Source: Chamaea fasciata
Taxonomy: Eukaryota; Chordata; Aves; Passeriformes; Sylviidae
Direction: 5' to 3'
Assembly (NCBI GenBank): GCA_029207755.1
Contig: JARCOQ010000006.1
Coordinates: 70,902,093 to 70,966,092 of the forward strand
DNA length: 64,000 bases
Of the stretch, positions 28,202 to 40,603 are shown in pieces. Under the pieces are notes generated by a model. The model made no database searches and had not been told where the DNA came from. It saw only the letters and a list, made by a program, of their open reading frames with translations. The translations under genes and the position numbers were made by a program. The first letter of the stretch is position 1; every line of letters begins with the position of its first letter.

Positions 28202-28539
28202 CATGCATTAAAACTTGCAAAATGTCTTCTCTTATTTCTTGGGCATGTGGTTAATGTTTTGCAATGGCTTATTTGTTTCAAGCAGGTTTTTAATTTTTTG
28301 TTACAGATCTTATAAGCGATATGTTTAGTGAGTAGCAGTCCAGAACAGAGCAGTTGGGTCATCAGGCTTTGTGGTGCAGCCGCCAGTCACATCAAATTCA
28401 TTGCTCTTGGCGTTACTGAGTGCTTCTAGTGGTACCATCTGGGCCTGGTAGTGGCTAGCAGGCGCAAACCTGTGTTTAACTAGCAGCTGCTCTATCCATT
28501 CTGCTTCCCCCTCCACCTGCACTAGAGTAGCAGTTGCTG

Positions 28540-28745
28540 CTATTCCTTTTTGCGTTCCCAGATGAATTCCGTAAAGCTTTACCGGCGTGAGGATTCGTAA
28601 GTCACTCGGTCCTCCATGGAATCGGCGTGAGAACTCAGGCTTTATTTTAGGTTTAGTGGAGGGAAGCCCAGCCCTGTGCAGCGGTGGCGGCACACAGCCT
28701 CCGGCAGGAAGCGAGGGCGGCTGCCAAACGCAGCGTGTGTAGTTG
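28540..28745. other. CpG-rich patch inside a long minus-strand open frame
   Basis: About 16 CpGs fall in roughly 200 bp. The patch lies within a minus-strand frame open from 28837 to 28325 (170 codons), but that frame has no ATG until about 44 codons before its end. No domain or family is recognised in the translation. It may be an internal exon, a degraded retroelement or pseudogene, or chance. Confidence 0.3.
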
Positions 28746-29380
28746 GAGTAACACAGGTGTTGTGGTTTGCCAGTTCCTGATTTATCTTCGGCTGCCTCAG
28801 AAGCCTGTTGGAGTACAGTGTGCCTAGTTTTGTGCAATAGAGACAGTTGTTAATAGTGTAATAATTAACTGCTCCATTGCTGTGTGGTGTAAAACCTCAG
28901 GTGAGGTCTTCTGTGCGTCTTCTTGTGGTTTCAAGCACACAGCTTCGGTTTGACTTTATCAAATACTGTTTTAGCCCAGAGGAATGATAGTGAACTGGGC
29001 ATGTGTGTGAAATAATAAGGCGGTTCTTTGTGGTCTCGGAACATCACAGGCCCTCACTGCTCTCCTGTTTGTGTCCCCAGGATCTGAAAATGTTAGTGAA
29101 TAGGTCCAGCATGACTCTCTCCCCTGCTCAGTGTCCCGAGGCCAAGCGTGCTTTCCATGTCCTCTCATTTACCAAGTATGCTGTACTAGTGTATGAGGTA
29201 CCCATCGGGGGTACCTGTGGAGCAGGCACTCCAGTCTGTGAGCTCGTGCTGCTCTAGTGGTTCTGCTGGTGGTCGGTGGGGTTTTGGAAATGAGGTTACG
29301 CAGCTCAACCTTGGAGGAAAGCGGGGAGTGCTGGGGATGGAGAGTTAGGAGCGGTTGCTAAGAATATCGGATCAGCCCAG

Positions 29381-29394
29381 ATCACCATGGCAAC
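29381..29394 (+). promoter_or_regulatory. Candidate RFX X-box
   Basis: ATCACCATGGCAAC matches the RFX X-box palindrome at 12 of 14 positions. Half-site-like sequences flank it: GGTTGCTAAG at 29353-29362 and GTGTTGCCAGG at 29396-29406. The motif match is seen in the sequence; function is inferred. Confidence 0.4.
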
Positions 29395-31420
29395 CGTGTT
29401 GCCAGGATGAAAAACTTTTCCCTGCAATCAATCTGAATTCATAAGTACCAGTGTCTACCTGTGACGCGTTGGGAAGTCAACCTCAATTTTTTGATCCCAA
29501 GGGTATCTTTTAGTAAATCCTTAGGGACTATGCTAAGTAGTCTGGTACAGGGGGAAAGAAAGCATCTGTGTGAAGTCAGGGAGTGCTTGAGGGGCCAGGT
29601 CAGAGACACATTTGCAGGGACAAGCATATGAATAATCAGGTTGCATTTGTTTTATTCCTTGGCTGGATGTTTAAATTTTTCATTCCAGTTGATAAGATGA
29701 AGAAAGTCCCTCCTGGTTTTGGGCCAAGGCTTGTTTCCAGCTCCAGATTCCTTCAGGTCTATTTTATGTTCAGTCTCTTTTACTAGTTTAACACTGAGAG
29801 ATTTGGATTGTGAGCACTTGTGGGGCACGACAATGAGCACACAAATTGTAAGAAATCCTGTTGCTTTAGTGTTCACCTCAGATAACAATTCTTACTGCAA
29901 TTTAATTTCACAGACAAAATATATGAAGAATGTCTAAATCTGTGTCTGTGAAAGTTGGCTTGCCTTTTTTCGTTTTTTAAATATTACCTGGCTCTGTAGG
30001 CTAAAGTTAATTACAGCTGATATGTATTAGTGAGTGTCCTGTAGGTTAAACAAGTACCTAATTGGTAAAGTATTTCACATCTTGTGATCGATGCACTCTA
30101 AGTTATACCAGTGACATTCTCTCTTTGCTTACTGGCACATATTCTGAAAACAGAGGATGCAGATGCATCTCTGACTTATCCCTTTCAGACACAGCTTTTC
30201 TTTCCGTGGCTCTTTGCCTGTTGGGGATGGCCACCTTTCCAAGATGCATCTGTCGAGATCTGGTCAGTCAAGTCTGGGTGATGCTGGAGTTCTGAGCTGA
30301 ACAGCAGAGAACTGTGAACAACCCAGTGCCTTGTGGTGCTATCCCTGTGATGGGCCCTTTCTGTTCCAGCTCTCTGGCTTTGCTCTCAGCCAGGCTGTTG
30401 TGTCACCCAAAAGAACTGACACTTGCTTAGTCTAAACAAGTGGCCCAGGGTTTATGTGGGTCCTACTGAAAGCCCTATAGCAAATTACAGTTGAGTCCAT
30501 TGCAACCTTTGGTCAGGAATGGCTTGCAGGCAGGTTTGATGAATGCATGGGTCAAGACAAAGACTGACTGAAGGTGACGAGCTCATGGTAGCAGAGCCTT
30601 TCATGAAGTTAGCTTATTTACAGGGGGCAGATGGAAACTGCTGCCCAGGCTTGGGCCGAGATTGGTGTAATTCCCTCTCGCGTTTCAGGATAACCATAAC
30701 TAAAAGCACGGCATCTAGTCTGAAATCTAAAACTGTTGCTATTTGTTCTCTAGAGGCCCTGTGTTGTTTGAGGTATAACAAATAGCTTTTAGCCCAAGAG
30801 GATTTTCTTTGCCTGGTGACGGGGAAAGTAGGTGAAGTGGTGGCTTTGCCTTGCCTTGGTGCTGTTGGGTACACTTAGCTCTTTCAAGCAGCCTGTGCTG
30901 TAGAAATAGTAAAACAGAGGTGGAAGAGCTCATGGGAGGAATCACATTTAGAGCCTTCTGTTGAAAATCACTAGCACAACTTATTTGTTCCTAATAAAAG
31001 ATAGACTTTCCTTAATTTGGAGCTTCCCTTGGTCTTCAGTGCAGGATTTCCTTGCTGAAAGTTAAATATGTGCTCCTGTCCTTGGAGCTGTGTTACTTTG
31101 GGTTACATAGGTTTCTCATAAAGGAATGAATCTCAGGCCCATGTATGGAAACATCTTTGAGGAAAAAATAGGTTTTTTAAAATTTAAATGCAAGGTGAAA
31201 AACCATACAAGGCTGGTGCAACTGCTTTTTCCCTTATTAATTTTATTCCTGTTCACAAATAGTTTGTCATCACATTCAAAGCAGCTGTTGGACACAAGCT
31301 CGACGATGAAATTTTCTTCTTGTGTGTGTGATGAAAGGCCAGTGTTCAAATATTTTCTCTGCAATATGTAGAGCTCGTGGCATTTTTCCCTTGGAAGCCT
31401 TGGGGCTATATGGGGGATGG

Positions 31421-31435
31421 AAAAAAAAAAAAAAA
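31421..31435. repeat. Poly-A tract (15)
   Basis: Fifteen uninterrupted A. The upstream sequence does not read as a recognisable mRNA copy. Confidence 0.9.
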
Positions 31436-32336
31436 GATGTACGGTGACTGCTTTGGTGGAGAGATGCCCAGGTTCATTGTAACTAATACTGTAGGAACAG
31501 GGAGGGTTTCTGTGGTGGTTTTGTTTCTTCATTAGACGAGTCATTATTAGAAGGTACCCTAATGATAAATTAATAGAGAGTGTAGATTAAACACTCCCAG
31601 GAATTCTTAGTTAACAGTCATTTGACCAGCCCTGCAGAAAGCTTGTTTTCACTAAAATCCTGAAATTGAAGAAGCGATGATGTAAGCCCTTCAAAGGCTA
31701 GAGAATAAAAGGGGATTTTTTCCACCCTTTAATGAAAAGAAGCTTTTGTTAGTGAAGGCAGAGCTCAGAGTGTCCTGCAGTGTCCGGGAGCGAGAACATG
31801 CCATTCCTTCCTCTTGCTGCTGCCCTTCCACCAGGGCTGGATTTCAGTAGGTCACGCTCGTTTGGAATGGGCTCAATTTTCCTTAAAAAGTGCATGTGAA
31901 ATTGGTGTGGATGTTAACAGGAATTGTGCATTTCATCTGGGAAAAGAGGGTGCATCAAGGGCTCCGCTGGGAGCTGTGGATGATGTTCTGTGCAGGGAGA
32001 ATGGGCAGGACCTGTTTTGGCCACTGCCTTTGCTGTGTCACACGTGCTCTTTGTGCTGTAGTTTTTCTCTTAAGGGTTTGTTAGAGAAGTGAAGGCACAC
32101 AGAGCATGCATCCAGCATTCTAGGAGTGAGGAAACCAAGAGCACTGGTGCAGTTATTATAATAATTAAGAATGGGGCCGTATGTACTAGGCACTGTATGG
32201 ATTTGGAACAACAAGCAGTCCTTTTCCTGAAGAATTTGCTGCCTAAATGGATGATTCACACACAGGGCAACAGAAGGCCTGGAACAAACAAATTGCAGGA
32301 GGGTTGGTAAACACTCACAGTGTGTTATTATTAATA

Positions 32337-32393
32337 AACATACACATACGCTTCTATATACACCCCCACACATATATACATATATATATATTT
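32337..32393. repeat. Compound CA/TA microsatellite
   Basis: Interrupted ACATACACATA, a CACCCCCACACA segment, then ATATATACATATATATATAT: a degenerate alternating purine-pyrimidine tract. Confidence 0.85.
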
Positions 32394-32439
32394 AGGTGCA
32401 GTTTAGCTAAAAGGGGAATTGTTAACGGGAAACACAAGA

Positions 32440-32515
32440 GAATGGAAGGAGGGAAAGAAGGGAAGAATTTGTAGTGGAAAAAATAGGACAGAAAAAATTG
32501 TATGTAGGACAGGAG
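32440..32515. repeat. Purine-rich (GGAA-type) tract
   Basis: AGAATGGAAGGAGGGAAAGAAGGGAAG-like purine-rich low-complexity sequence just after the CA/TA microsatellite. Confidence 0.65.
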
Positions 32516-35500
32516 GAGCTGAGTAAAAGTCAAAACACTTGGAATTACAAACCAAGGGAGGATTTGCAGCAGACAGCTATACAACTGTATAGAAACAGGA
32601 TACTATGTAGTGGGAAGGTGATACCAAGGCAGTTATCCATCTTCTTGAGAGAATTGAACTTTCTCCTGTGTCCCTGCAGAAGCCCCTAGACCTGCCTCTA
32701 TGGCCCCTTCTCTGAAGGAATTTGCTTGTCTTGAGCTTCCCAAACTTTTCTGGAGTCCATGTTTTCAAAATGTATGGTACTCACAGAAATGTGCTGGAGA
32801 ACAACACCAGTTCTAGACTGACCCTGCTGAGTCTCTGCATGGCAGTGTGAACCCTGGCTGGAGCCTCAGCACACCCTGGCCTTTCCTCTGCCTTCAGTGG
32901 AGAGGCCTGCTGCAAATGGATCTTCTTTCAAGGATTCCTCCTTTTCCCAAATGTCGAAATCCCTGGATCCATTCTTCCTTAAAACACTGGTCTTATGATC
33001 AGCTTGGCCTTTGCAGCTGTGGGCAGATAGATCTGGCTTATGTTCTGAAGCACTATTGATTGGAGAGATCAACAACAGAAAGCAGCTCTGGAGGGAAGAG
33101 ATCCTGTTAGAATATAGAGCTGGATATGGGACAACTGATCTGTCAGTGTTTTCTGTGTGAATTCTTTCCAGGCCTCTAATAATAACAGTTATATCTCAGT
33201 CTTTGATGTGGTTAAACTCTGTGTATTAACATGAGATAAAAAAATGTAATAGTAATCCTTTTATCTGTATTTAGGATTCTTCTCCTTAATGAAAGGACTT
33301 GAAGTTTAATTTTCCTCTTGTGTTGAACATCAGTCCTTGATTTCACTTTAAATAAGTCATATAACTTACGAAATCATAGACAACAATATAAAAATGCAGA
33401 GTTCGCCTCCATCTCTGATTGATTCAACAGACTACACCAAGCTGTAGGGATTGCTGAAAAAGAGGAAATAAAAGCCTTTACCAAGGCGTTGTTTAGTTTG
33501 GTTGAACATTTTCTACACTTTGTAGAGTGAGCACTTCTGTATCAGAAGCCCTATGTGAGGTTCTTGGGTTTTGCTTCTTGATGGTAATGTGCAGCTGGAT
33601 TAATGCAGCCTTATGTGTTTAAACCCAAGCCGGTTTTCTGTTTTAAAAAAACATATGTTTTAAAAGTAAAACAAGCCCAGTTCTATACTGAGTAATGTTG
33701 TTTCCCAGTCGCTTTTCCCCATTTTTCACCATAGCCTTTATTTCATTCAGAGGTGCTGCCTAGGTTTCATGCCAATGTCAGCAGTGCAAATATTTTCATT
33801 AAAACTGAAAACTAGAAAGAGTTACGAAATTGACTTCTTGTGTTTCTCAAATGTTATCAAAACACAGAGTGTTTTTCTAACATTACGAATTCTGCAGGGA
33901 ATGAACAAAAACTCATCATCAAGTGAGAAATTAATGAAAGCTTTTCTGCTGGAACAAAGTCTGCATATTTGACATTAGCCTTTTTAATTTCTTCACATTT
34001 CAGATATGATTCTCTACCTCTGTATTTAGAATCTGAAAACAGTTGTGGGCATACACATCTGAATAATGTTTGTCTTCTCTGGTAGGAAGCAAATCTGTCT
34101 TTTGACAACTGATGAGGTTTATTTGCTGTGTACTTGTTTTTGTGGAATTGAAAGTCCTTTTCTTGTACCAGATTTTGATTCTCATCCTGTGCAGTAAAAT
34201 CAAGAACGTGTTTGTGGGGAAAAAAAGAGTGAAAAAGCCGTGTGAGATAAGACGTACATCTGCTGCAGGAAAAAAATTCATCTGGCAGATGAATAAACTG
34301 ATTCTGACTCTGCTAGAATCAAGAAGCCAGTCAGTAAAAAAGATGCCTGGAGTGAGTGCTGAGACTGTGGGCCAAGCCTGGTGCTCCCTGGTGGTTTTTA
34401 TGCTCCCACATGACTCGGGATCCTTTTCATCCCTTGCACGGTGCTTTCCAGGTTGTTTTGACTATTGTGCTTTCAAGTCTGCTTTAGACCCTTCAAATAT
34501 GAACTTATGAAATTCATAGTAGCTTTCAAAGTATGGCGGGGAAAAATACTGCTGAATTTTCTCTCTCTAAAAGGCTTATCACAAAGGAAATGAAAACCTC
34601 TGGTTGCCACTCTGCGCATTGATTTCCAAGATGACTGCAAACCAGACTGGTTCTCCTGTAGCTAACTGTTCCCAGCTGTTGTTTCACATTCCAAATTTTA
34701 TGAGTATTTTTGCTGGCAACAGGGAGTATTTTCAAGTCTTTGCAGGAGAAGGCATCCATTTATTTTACAAAAAATGTTTTGTTTATCTTTTCTGATTATC
34801 CTGCATGTGGAAATCTTGCCTGTGTTTCCAGCATGAAAATTTGCAATTGCAGTTACAGAGAGTTAAAAATAACCAGTTTCCTAAGTGTTCTGTTAGCTCT
34901 GATGTTTCAAATCAGATTGGATTTCAAAATTGCCTGTGCTATTGTAGCTGGTTTTCTGGGACAGAAATGCTAAAGCCACTCTCTACTCCATCTGTGCTCA
35001 TTAAGAATCCTGACTCCAGTGCAGAGGAGAAGGAAGGCATTATTAATGTATCTCTGTTGTAAAAATGCAGCAAAACATGTACTAAATGCATACTGCCTAT
35101 TTCAGTGAGAGCTACTCTGTAATATTATAATCCAAATTTATTTGCTACCTGCTGTGTGTCTTCCTTTCATTGGACTCAAACATTTCAGGCTTTCCCCCAG
35201 ATAACTGCATGTGTTAATTGCTGATCCACAAACTGTGTGTTTATAACCCAGAGTTTATAGATAAAAGATCTTTCTTCAGAGTTTTCTGGATTCACTCTGA
35301 AGTTGGGTTCTGTTCATTTAATTCACCAACTTCATGGTGTCTTATCAATTATGGATGAGGGTAGAACTGTCTTTGAGTTTATTTGCTTTCCTCTCTGTTT
35401 TGTTTCTTTGCACCAGTAGATAAATTCCTGTTGTGCTTGGACTGACCCCAGAATCTTCCACTCTTGTGTCTCAAGGGCAAGTTGTTCTTGTGGCTGCAGC

Positions 35501-35994
35501 AGAACTGTCCCTGTGCCATGAAGTTCTTCGGGTGGTTTTGTTCCTTCCCAGATTTTATTTCTAGTGACTTTCCAAGTTGGACTTTTCACTCTGCTGTGAT
35601 ACCACCAGAAATGCAGCAAGATAGTTACTCTCCCAAAGTTATGTTAAAGAAAAATGGACAGTACCTCACAAGATATAGATGTTCTAGAGGTTTTTTAATT
35701 GACAAAGACATGGACCATTTACCAAAATATTTTTGGCGATAAATAGTATATATTACCCAAAAGTGTGGATTTTTTTTTCTTCATTTGAAAGCTAAATAAA
35801 ATGCAATAAGTTTAGCAAATGGTCTGGAAGCAAAGAAAAAATTGGGAATATGATGAGCAAAAATAGGAGGGGGGAGGTCACCTTCCCTTCTCTTAAACTA
35901 ATGTAAATGTCAGCAGAAAAATGATTTTGTGGGAAAATGAGCTCTTTTTGGATGAAGGATGGGCTCAGCAAACCAAAGGTTTGTTTGGAAGAAT

Positions 35995-36022
35995 ACATTT
36001 GGATAACATTTGGATAACATTT
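35995..36022. repeat. 11-bp tandem repeat, 2.5 copies
   Basis: ACATTTGGATA occurs twice in a row without mismatch and then half again (ACATTT). Confidence 0.9.
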
Positions 36023-38788
36023 TTTTCCCCAAGTCTGTTCTGTTGCTGTGGAGTGAAAGGGTTTTCCTCAAACAAGCAATAACTTCTGGAAAGCTTTTCA
36101 ATCCTACTGTCTGAGAACCAGCTCAGGTTTGTAATCTGTTCCTTCATTTCCCAGAGCAGGTGTCTCAAACCACGGCAATTGTGAACTTCTTCTTTATGGG
36201 CAAATTTATCCTACATCACGTAGACATCTTTTAGATGACCTTCATCCTCCAGAGCTTTGCAAATGAACATTTCTCCAGCACCGTATTTGTATTCTTTTAA
36301 AAATTATTATTATTTTCTAAACTGAACTGAGCTCCTGGTGTGCAGCGGAGGTGTCTCTGTTCCCTCTAATCCCCCTTCCTGTTTTACACAAGAAGAAGAC
36401 TTCTCCCAGTAGCCGAAATGATCAGATGGAGTAAGTCAGGTCATCTCAAGTACGTGTGTGGGCAGCAATGACACCGACACAGCTCTTGGGCAGAGCATTT
36501 ATTGGGGAAAATGATGTGAAAATCATCTCTGGTTGCTGTGAGCGGTGGCTCCAGACACCGCTGTCTCCCAGAGCCAGGGGGTCCCACGCCACCCCCAGGC
36601 TTGGCACTGGTGTTAACAGGGGTCCAGACACTGTCCTTGCTCTTCAGAGTTTCCTATTGAGACAGGGAGTTAAAGGCATTCACTGCTTTATGTGCTTTGG
36701 CTTAGGGTACTATAAACAGCAGAGTGATTCTAAAATCCAATGTAGCCGGGCCGTTTGCATTACGGTGTGTGAAGGAATGATCCATTTGAAAGCAGGAGAG
36801 TAGACAGTGTAGCCATTTCCCTTGAAAAATTTGGGGATTTTTTGCTTTTGTTCGAATGGTTCGTTCTGTTACTCGCCGTGGGAGTGTTAATTGCCACATG
36901 GTAAGAGCAGTGTCACCTTCACAAGGTGAATCTGAGAGAGTCAGGCTGGTACATGCAGTAATTTTTGTTGGACGAAGTGTCAGCTATAAAAGATGGTCCC
37001 TTACAGTGTGTTTCCAAAATGGAGCTCGCTGTTGGACAGCATGTTCTGATGTTAAGCTGATGTTTTTATTTAGGACTCATCATTGGTTTGATTATTAAAT
37101 ATAATTTACTTGTAAATTGTTCTATATCTTGAGTAAGTTCTGCCTGTCCAGTGCAAATGAAACAGCATTTGTTTCATACTGTTTAAGAATTCCGACCTAA
37201 AAACATTTCTAGTTTAAAAATGATTCAATCAAGGTAAAAAACTACAGAGAAATGATGTGCCATTGTTTTACACTGTAATTTGCAGGACAGATAAACTTAC
37301 AGGCTGCTGTGGGAGGTTATTTTATAATTACCCCCTCCAGCATGCATTTTAAGATCATCATGATACAGAGAAGCACTTAAATGTGATTAAATGCTTCACT
37401 GCATTAAAAGATCACTGGATGTGGTGCTTGGCTGAGGACAGAGCAAAAGGGTCATCTGAAACTCAATTTCTTCTGTGTCATTTGCCAGAGTAGCTCAGAG
37501 CAGCCTCAGGACTGGGAGGGATCTCTTGTTGACCTTGGATGACCAAGGCACATCCACAGAAAATCCCAGCACAGCCTGGGCCTGAGCTTGTCTTCAGTCC
37601 AGCACTGAGGATCTAAACAGCTCTGTGCACCGAGTGTCTTATCTGAAAACAAAGAGAACAACTTACAACTCCTATTTTTTTCCTAATGTTGTGAAAGTGG
37701 TTATTTTAAAAATATTTTTTACAGACTACAATACCTGTGGGTGAAAATAAAAAGGAAGTGCTTCCTACTTTTTAAATGCGTATTTCATCAAGTAGATACT
37801 GGTACAGTTCCAAAGAGAATATTTTCTAACAAGATGGGTTTTCAGTAGAAGAATGTCAGCTTGACGAGCCGAAGTCTTCTTTTACAGTAAGGGAAGAACA
37901 AATTCTTTGTTAAACGTTACTCCAGTTTTTGTTGCTAAATATATAGACATGCAGTTTTTCTCTGGAAGTTGGAGGAAGTGTTTTTTCACTCAAGGCAAGG
38001 AACTGACCCAGATATTTGACTATGACGCTTCAAAATGGAACGTTGTGGCAGGAAGAAATGGGGTGCAAGGAGATGCCAGTGTAGCGAGGCAGAGAATTTG
38101 AAGCTTTTTAGGGGGCAGGTATCATTCAAGGTATTTTGTGATTCCTCCTTGGGCATGAAGAAATGGGACTGTGGAACAGCTTGAAGGAATCTGTCATTTA
38201 GCAGTAATAATAATAATTGAAAATAAAACCTTGTGAAGAACAGTAAAATCTTCTAAGAGATCGTGACTTAGCAGAAGGTCCCCACCGCTGCGCAGAGCTC
38301 TGTGCTGTAAGTGGCCTCTGCGTGAATCATTTCCTTGTCCTGTGGGTGGACTCAAACTGCTGCTGTGTCCTGTACTCATCCTCCTCTTTGGCCTTCACAA
38401 AATCAGTTTGTAGTGAGATGCATTTGATCATGTCCCTGATGGGGTTGGTGTGTGGAGCAGTTGGACACGACAGCCTCAGAGCCACTCCTGGAGTGCCAAG
38501 GATTGGCTCCAGTGGTACTTGTTAACAGCCAAAGGAGCTGGTGTCAGTGGTGGATTAAGGGAGAAGAGCTTGTGATTCGTCTTGCCTGTGGAATATATAT
38601 CTTCAGTTAATTAACCTTTCTTTTGCTTCTGAAGTAATTCTTGCAAGCCCTTTCCTGTTTTGAACAACTTTCTAATGCTGGATTTGACATTTGATACCTA
38701 AGAGATGAGATCACTGAAATGGCAGGGGCTGTCGAATCAGGAAATCTCACTCTCTTGACCCTACCTCATGTTTGAGTCCTGACTCATT

Positions 38789-38814
38789 GTATATGTATAT
38801 GTACATATACACAC
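38789..38814. repeat. Alternating TATG/CATA tract with a 16-bp palindrome
   Basis: GTATATGTACATATAC at 38795-38810 is a perfect palindrome within a TGTATATGTATATG...CACAC alternating tract. Confidence 0.85.
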
Positions 38815-40267
38815 TTCAAAACGACACTGGAAGGAGTTAATGGAGAGTGCAGGGTTAGGAGAGGCTTTTGCAACCTCTGTTTGACCCAGTCACGTCTCAA
38901 CATCACCATACAGGCTTCAATTACACATGCCCCTAATACTTTTTCCACCAGCTCCTGCTGCATTCCATGAACAAACTAATGATACACATTTAATGAACAG
39001 CTATTCCGCAGCTTGTTTCCCACTCGTTGCTCGATTTGTGGCCCCAGGCCTTATTTAGAACATGTTGTTTAAACATCCCTTTGAAGACAGAATTATTAGT
39101 CCCTCAGGGTTCATCTGTCGTGCTCATCAAAGTCCTATGCAGTGTGTGGAAAATAATTAATTAATTTTCATTATGTTTCTGTTAAGTGAAGAGACACAAT
39201 TATTCCTGTTCAGTGGAGGGAATGCTGAAAGACAGGGAGATAAATGATACTCAAAAATTTGGGGTCTTTGGACCCATAGTTGATAAAAACAAGTTTGGTT
39301 TTTTTTTTCAAGTTAGTGTATTTCATCTCACGGATCCCAGATTGAAACTGTCCTTTTGACTGTGATTATGCCTGAGAGTTTTTAACCCTTGGAGGAAAAG
39401 ATCTCAAGGTGGATGAGGAGCATCCAGAAAATGAGAAACTTTCTGTGAACAGCTTGTTTTTAAGCACCTGTCTTGTATGAAGCATGAGGAGGGGACAGAT
39501 GGAGCAGCATGGGTGCTGTTATCTGCTGTGCTGATGGGCTGCTCTGGCTGATAAAACACTGTCCCGTTCCTTGTCCTACACTATGTATTCCAATTTCTCT
39601 GAACTATCTGCAAATCACACACCAGATGCCCCTGCTCTGAATCTCCTGTGGATCCCTTGGTGTGGCCGTCTCAGCCCGGAGAACCACGTGACTCTTGTGA
39701 AGTAACGGATCCAAAATTATGTTGTTAGAGTATGTTAGAGCATTAATACAGGTAGAACAAAAGCTATGTGGGTGCCTTTGCTACTTAGTTTTCCTTACTT
39801 CTGGAACAGCAGACAAGCATCCGATCCTCTTGACCTTTTCCTCCCCGCTTTTGGAAAATAGCAGTTTTAGGAAGCACTGACTCTTCTGTCCATCTCCTCT
39901 TTTTCAACCTCCAGGGTAATTTCTCTGCCCATCCTATGCCACCAGTACCGTTCCCAGATTCAGCCCTGGTGGTTCTTCTTGCTAACATTGCTGGCAATCC
40001 TGCTACCCTCTTTGTGTTTTTTGATCCAAAACACGTGGATGTAAAACCTTTGATAGCTAAGCTCTTTCAGATAAGCGTTTCAAATTCCACTTGAGACAGT
40101 ATCAAAAACCTTAAATTCCAGAGATGGAAATTTGATCGGAATATTTTACAGGAAAAGGAAAATGGCACCTAACGAGAGAAGGTTCTATATATGCAATCAT
40201 ATCTAACAGCCTACTATCTAACATTACTAACTAATGGCAACATCAGAAGCTCATTTGAGTACTTGGC

Positions 40268-40281
40268 AAAAAAAAAAAAAA
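40268..40281. repeat. Poly-A tract (14)
   Basis: Fourteen uninterrupted A. No associated element is recognised. Confidence 0.9.
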
Positions 40282-40569
40282 TCCCAATTTTGTTACATTC
40301 TGCCGAAAATGTGACGCATTTCTGTTGTCGTTTGTGTATGCTAAATAATATAAATACTGTATTTTATTAACCTATGACACAAAGCTGTATTGTAATTTTC
40401 CTTTCTGTTATAACGGATTTCAGATTTAATTTCTGGTAGTCTTTTCTTTGCCAGATGAACACAAGAAAAAAAAAAAGTCAATTCCTTTGCTCCAAAATAA
40501 AACATAAATTAACAGTTATCAGAAGAAAAATAATTGAAGGCATAGGAGAAGAATGCTTTGAGCTAGAAA

Positions 40570-40603
40570 GTCTCCATGGCAAGTGTCTGGTTACTATAGC
40601 AAT
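40570..40603 (+). promoter_or_regulatory. Candidate paired RFX X-box-like palindromes
   Basis: Two X-box-like 14-mers lie 20 bp apart start to start: GTCTCCATGGCAAG (40570-40583) and GTTACTATAGCAAT (40590-40603). The RFX consensus is a palindrome of the GTTNCCATGGNAAC type. A further CGCCATGGAG follows at 40604. RFX factors bind such sites in promoters and in conserved vertebrate noncoding elements. Occupancy and target gene are unknown. Confidence 0.4.

Larger units (their letters stand above)
28840..40560. other. Noncoding stretch
   Basis: Contains the RFX-like motif at 29381, the CA/TA microsatellite and purine tract near 32.4 kb, the 11-bp tandem repeat at 35995, a TG/CA palindrome at 38795 and two poly-A runs. 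No coding exon is recognised. Confidence 0.55.

Noticed and set aside
30620..30640. CTCF-like CAGGGGGCA
   Set aside because: Only the central core matches; flanking consensus positions are missing.
37487..37625. Possible ancient CR1 fragment
   Set aside because: Some word similarity (for example GGGAGGGATCTC) but not enough ordered CR1 blocks to support the call.
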